From the NCBI RefSeq assembly GCF_000023465.1, contig NC_014041.1, positions 4,703,501 to 4,767,500 of the forward strand: 64,000 nucleotides of DNA, read 5' to 3'. The position numbers and the translations under genes were made by a program. Source of the stretch: Zunongwangia profunda SM-A87 (GTDB taxonomy: Bacteria; Bacteroidota; Bacteroidia; Flavobacteriales; Flavobacteriaceae). Under the pieces are notes generated by a model. That model made no database searches and was not told the origin of the DNA. It worked only from the letters and a program-made list of their open reading frames with translations. Below, piece after piece: positions 62,201 through 64,000 of this stretch; the stretch's first letter is position 1; each line of letters opens with the position of its first letter.

Positions 62201-63417
62201 AGGACAATCATCCTATTATAAAAAATATTGAAAATCTTATTACAGAGGTAAATTCAAAAGGAAAACGTGTTTTCAAAGCACCTATGAGTAGTTTTCGTGA
62301 AAGCGCAAAAGAACAAATTGAAGCTATACTAGTAAGTTTTAAAAATAAAAATAAGGTTGTAACTAAAAATATAAACCAAACTAAAAAAGAAGGAGGATTT
62401 AATTACCAAAATGCCAAAACTCCCAGAGGTCAATTGCACAAAGAGACCATATATGGAAAGTCAAAACAACCACTAGAAAAACCTGTAAAAATAAATAATA
62501 GGTTTTGCAAGAAGCAGGTAGGTTTAATAATTAATTTTAAAGAGCAAGAAGCTGTATTGCACCACCTTAAAAAATACGATAATAACGAAAAAATAGCCTT
62601 TAGCAATAAAACCCTTAAAAGTGATCCTATCCAAGTTAATGGAAGTCCTCTTAGAGAAGTGAAGATTTTTGAAGAGATCTTCACGATTCGTAAAGATATA
62701 AATCCAGATAATTTTAAAACTCAAAAACATCTAGATAAAATTATTGATAAAGGCATTAAAGAGGTAATGAAGAAGCGTTTAGAAGAATACAATGGTGACT
62801 TTAAAACAGCTTTTTCAGATTTAGATAAAAATCCTATTTGGTTAAATCAATCTAAAGGCATAACCATCAAAAGAGCTACAATTTCAGGAGTTACCAATGC
62901 AGAACCTTTACATCAAGCCAAAGATCATTTAGGAAATATAATTTTGGACGATAACGGAAAAGAAATTCCTATTGATTATGTAAGTACAGGTAATAATCAT
63001 CATGTAGCCATTTATCAAGATGAGAGTGGTAATCTTCAAGAAGAAGTAGTTTCTTTTTATGAGGCTGTTATACGTAAAAATCAAGACCAGCCAATTATAA
63101 AAAAACGGCATCCAAAAGGGTGGAAATTTTTGTTCACGATGAAGCAAAACGAAATGTTTGTTTTTTCTTCAGAAAATTTTAATCCGAGTGAGATTGATCT
63201 ATTGGATGAAAAAAATGCTGCTATTATAAGCCCTAACTTATTTAGGGTTCAAAAAATTGCAACAAAAAATTATATGTTTAGGCATCACCTAGAAACAGAG
63301 GTCACCAATAATTTAGATTTTACGTATAGACATTTCCAAGCAACCGAATGGCTAAGAAATTTGTGTAAAGTTAGAATAGATCATATTGGCAGAATTGTAC
63401 AAATAGGAGAATATTAA
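59251..63417 (+). CDS. cas9: Cas9, type II-C
   Basis: The 1388-aa product has RuvC-I ILGLDLGTNSIGWALV (D8), an Arg-rich bridge helix (TLKRGARRNLQRYKLRREN), RuvC-II IELARELK (E700), HNH DIEHIIPKALLFDDSFSN (D781, H784) and RuvC-III HRHHAMDALAVAF (H955, D958). All catalytic residues are intact, so it should be an active RNA-guided nuclease. The ~300-residue C-terminal PAM-interacting part is Lys-rich. It resembles the long II-C Cas9s of Bacteroidota. cas1 begins 6 bases after its stop and the tracrRNA is divergent upstream. The PAM cannot be read from sequence. Confidence 0.98.
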   Translation: MKRILGLDLGTNSIGWALVNEAENEKEISKIIKLGVRVNPLTIDEKTNFEKGRPLSTNADRTLKRGARRNLQRYKLRRENLIEILIDNHIITKETPLTEIGKGTTYQTLSLRAKAVRERIDLEDFAKVLLAINKKRGYKSSRKASNDEEGQAIDGMAIAKELYERGITPGQYVLELLENDRKYIPDFYRSDLKQEFNKIWNNQKTFYPEILTDELFKELDGKNKSQTWAICQKPFNIKGIKRITKGREKTIENYHWRVKGLSGKLNLEKLAIILQEINNDINQSSGYLGGISDKSKKLYLNKETVGEFLYKQIAKNPHTSLKNQVFYRHDYLDEFEQIWKTQSNFNANLTDELKQEIRDVIIFYQRKIKSQKSLISFCQFESWEQEYFDKETGKTKTRTVGRRVIPKSSPLFQEFKIWQNLNHLVFTNSETDEKIEIKEVEQEIRKELFEELNLRGDLNPNDLLKILRSQFKIGKLSNWKCNFEKIEGNRTNAALFNIYQKISDFEGYGIDWNKSNAKKIRKELKATFPEIGIDASILEFDAYKKQLTNQSSYELWHLLYSAEEDFKISEQDKLIYGNSSVSLKKKLHLKFGFNPEYAKMLANLSLMSDYGNLSAKAIKKILPYLEDGHLYSEACRLAGYNHSKSLTAEELEKFEPKAKLDLLKKNSLRNPVVEKILNQMVNVVNQVIDTYGKPDGVRIELARELKKSAKERAEMTKGIADGTRRNEEIKKIITQKFGIPNPTKSDLVRYRLWQELESRGYKDIFTDKYISPDKIFSSEIDIEHIIPKALLFDDSFSNKTLSFRNVNLKKANRTALDFITQDYQSNVEAYKERVETWNKDNHISKGKRNKLLMSLKDIPDGFIERDLRNSQYIARKAKRMLYEVFPNEVLATSGSITDKLRSDWDLINVMKELNLPKYKALGLTEYEERLDKGTEELFKHEVIKDWTKRNDHRHHAMDALAVAFTTHNHIQYINNLNARKDITQDNHPIIKNIENLITEVNSKGKRVFKAPMSSFRESAKEQIEAILVSFKNKNKVVTKNINQTKKEGGFNYQNAKTPRGQLHKETIYGKSKQPLEKPVKINNRFCKKQVGLIINFKEQEAVLHHLKKYDNNEKIAFSNKTLKSDPIQVNGSPLREVKIFEEIFTIRKDINPDNFKTQKHLDKIIDKGIKEVMKKRLEEYNGDFKTAFSDLDKNPIWLNQSKGITIKRATISGVTNAEPLHQAKDHLGNIILDDNGKEIPIDYVSTGNNHHVAIYQDESGNLQEEVVSFYEAVIRKNQDQPIIKKRHPKGWKFLFTMKQNEMFVFSSENFNPSEIDLLDEKNAAIISPNLFRVQKIATKNYMFRHHLETEVTNNLDFTYRHFQATEWLRNLCKVRIDHIGRIVQIGEY

Positions 63418-63423
63418 AAAGTA

Positions 63424-64000
63424 ATGATTAAACGCACGTTGTTTTTCGGTAATCCGGCTTATTTAAGTACCAAAAATGAGCAATTAGTAGTTAATTTTCC
63501 TGAAGAGGAAAAGCAAGAAAAAACAATCCCTATTGAAGATTTGGGCTTTGTAGTATTAGAAAATCAACAAATTACCCTAACCAGTGGTTTGCTAATGAAG
63601 CTTGTGCAAAATAAAACGGCCGTCATCACCTGCGATAAACAACACCTGCCCTGCTCTTTGTTACAACCCTTAGTAGGGCATACCGAACAAACAGTGCGCT
63701 ACCGGCATCAATTGGATGCCAGCATTCCCCTAAAAAAACAATTGTGGCAACAAACAGTAGCTTCAAAAATTAGCAATCAAGCTGCCCATTTAAAGTTTTT
63801 AGGCAAATACAGTCTAAAACTGGAACGCTGGAGTAAAGAGGTAAAAAGCGGAGATACCCAAAATCACGAAGCCATTGCTGCTGCCCATTATTTTCAGAAT
63901 CTTTTCGATATTAAAGGTTTTAGCCGAAATCAAAAAGGCATTCCTCCTAACAATCTATTAAACTATGGTTATGCTATTTTAAGGGCTGTTGCAGCAAGAG
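63424..64000 (+). CDS. cas1: Cas1, type II (partial, N-terminal ~192 aa)
   Basis: The frame is open from an ATG at 63424 to the right edge. It starts MIKRTLFFGNPAYLSTKNEQ, with the beta-domain EDLGFVVLENQQITLTSGLL and the start of the alpha-domain (QKGIPPNNLLNYGYAILRAV with NxxLNYGY, the family hallmark). It would integrate new spacers with Cas2. It lies 6 bases after cas9 in the same operon; the rest of cas1, cas2 and the array lie beyond the window. Confidence 0.96.
   Translation, partial: MIKRTLFFGNPAYLSTKNEQLVVNFPEEEKQEKTIPIEDLGFVVLENQQITLTSGLLMKLVQNKTAVITCDKQHLPCSLLQPLVGHTEQTVRYRHQLDASIPLKKQLWQQTVASKISNQAAHLKFLGKYSLKLERWSKEVKSGDTQNHEAIAAAHYFQNLFDIKGFSRNQKGIPPNNLLNYGYAILRAVAAR

Overview
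The window looks like a chromosome segment of a marine or soil Flavobacteriaceae species (Gramella/Zunongwangia/Salegentibacter-like). The evidence is low GC, two SusC/SusD polysaccharide-utilization loci (PULs), lipoprotein signals typical of Bacteroidota, TAnnTTTG-type -7 promoter boxes, BtgA/MobB/MobC mobilization genes and a type II-C Cas9 with a Bacteroidota-type tracrRNA. The exact genus is not established.

Layout. 1-4.4 kb: an RND efflux pump (its inner-membrane gene runs off the left edge), its periplasmic adaptor, and a CstA-type transporter. 4.7-19.0 kb (all minus strand): PUL 1, an alpha-mannan locus. GH76 and GH92 enzymes with SusC/D/E cut and import the glycan; an MFS sugar porter, a ROK sugar kinase and a mannose-6-phosphate isomerase in the same run could carry mannose to fructose-6-phosphate. 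A GntR/UTRA regulator has matching operator-like sites before itself, before GH92 and before susC. 19.3-36.1 kb: a sulfatase, a membrane-bound Y_Y_Y/LuxR-HTH regulator, and a divergent PUL 2 (SusC/D/E, two GH30, one GH3) best read as a beta-1,6-glucan locus. The two PULs together would suit fungal or yeast cell wall as food. PUL 2 plus the sulfatase is bracketed by two tRNA-Asp-3'-end-like direct repeats, and a broken tyrosine recombinase lies just outside the right copy.

36.3-45.8 kb: a scar (Fic and integrase relics), then a double-glycine peptide island: two small GG-leader peptides, a C39-peptidase ABC exporter, an HlyD adaptor, two CPBP proteases (possible immunity), a PDZ-aspartyl protease and a LytTR regulator with an apparent frameshift. 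A 17-bp palindrome is shared by the upstream regions of the adaptor and the regulator. 45.9-48.9 kb: a Fic protein with a palindromic operator and a HipBST toxin-antitoxin locus. 49.3-54.9 kb: a mobilization module (wHTH, MobC, MobB, BtgA-like, RadC, SSB). 55.5-58.3 kb: a NERD protein, then the most striking unit, a sigma factor with an extra C-terminal helix-turn-helix in a two-gene operon with a short, nuclease-dead Cas12f/TnpB-like protein, followed by a structured candidate guide-RNA region. 58.7-64 kb: a small Xre regulator, a divergent tracrRNA, cas9 and the start of cas1 of a type II-C CRISPR system; the array is outside the window.

The sigma/dead-Cas12f pair matches, as I recall it, a recently reported class of RNA-guided transcription activators of Bacteroidota. 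All identifications are from reading motifs and context; no database search was run.
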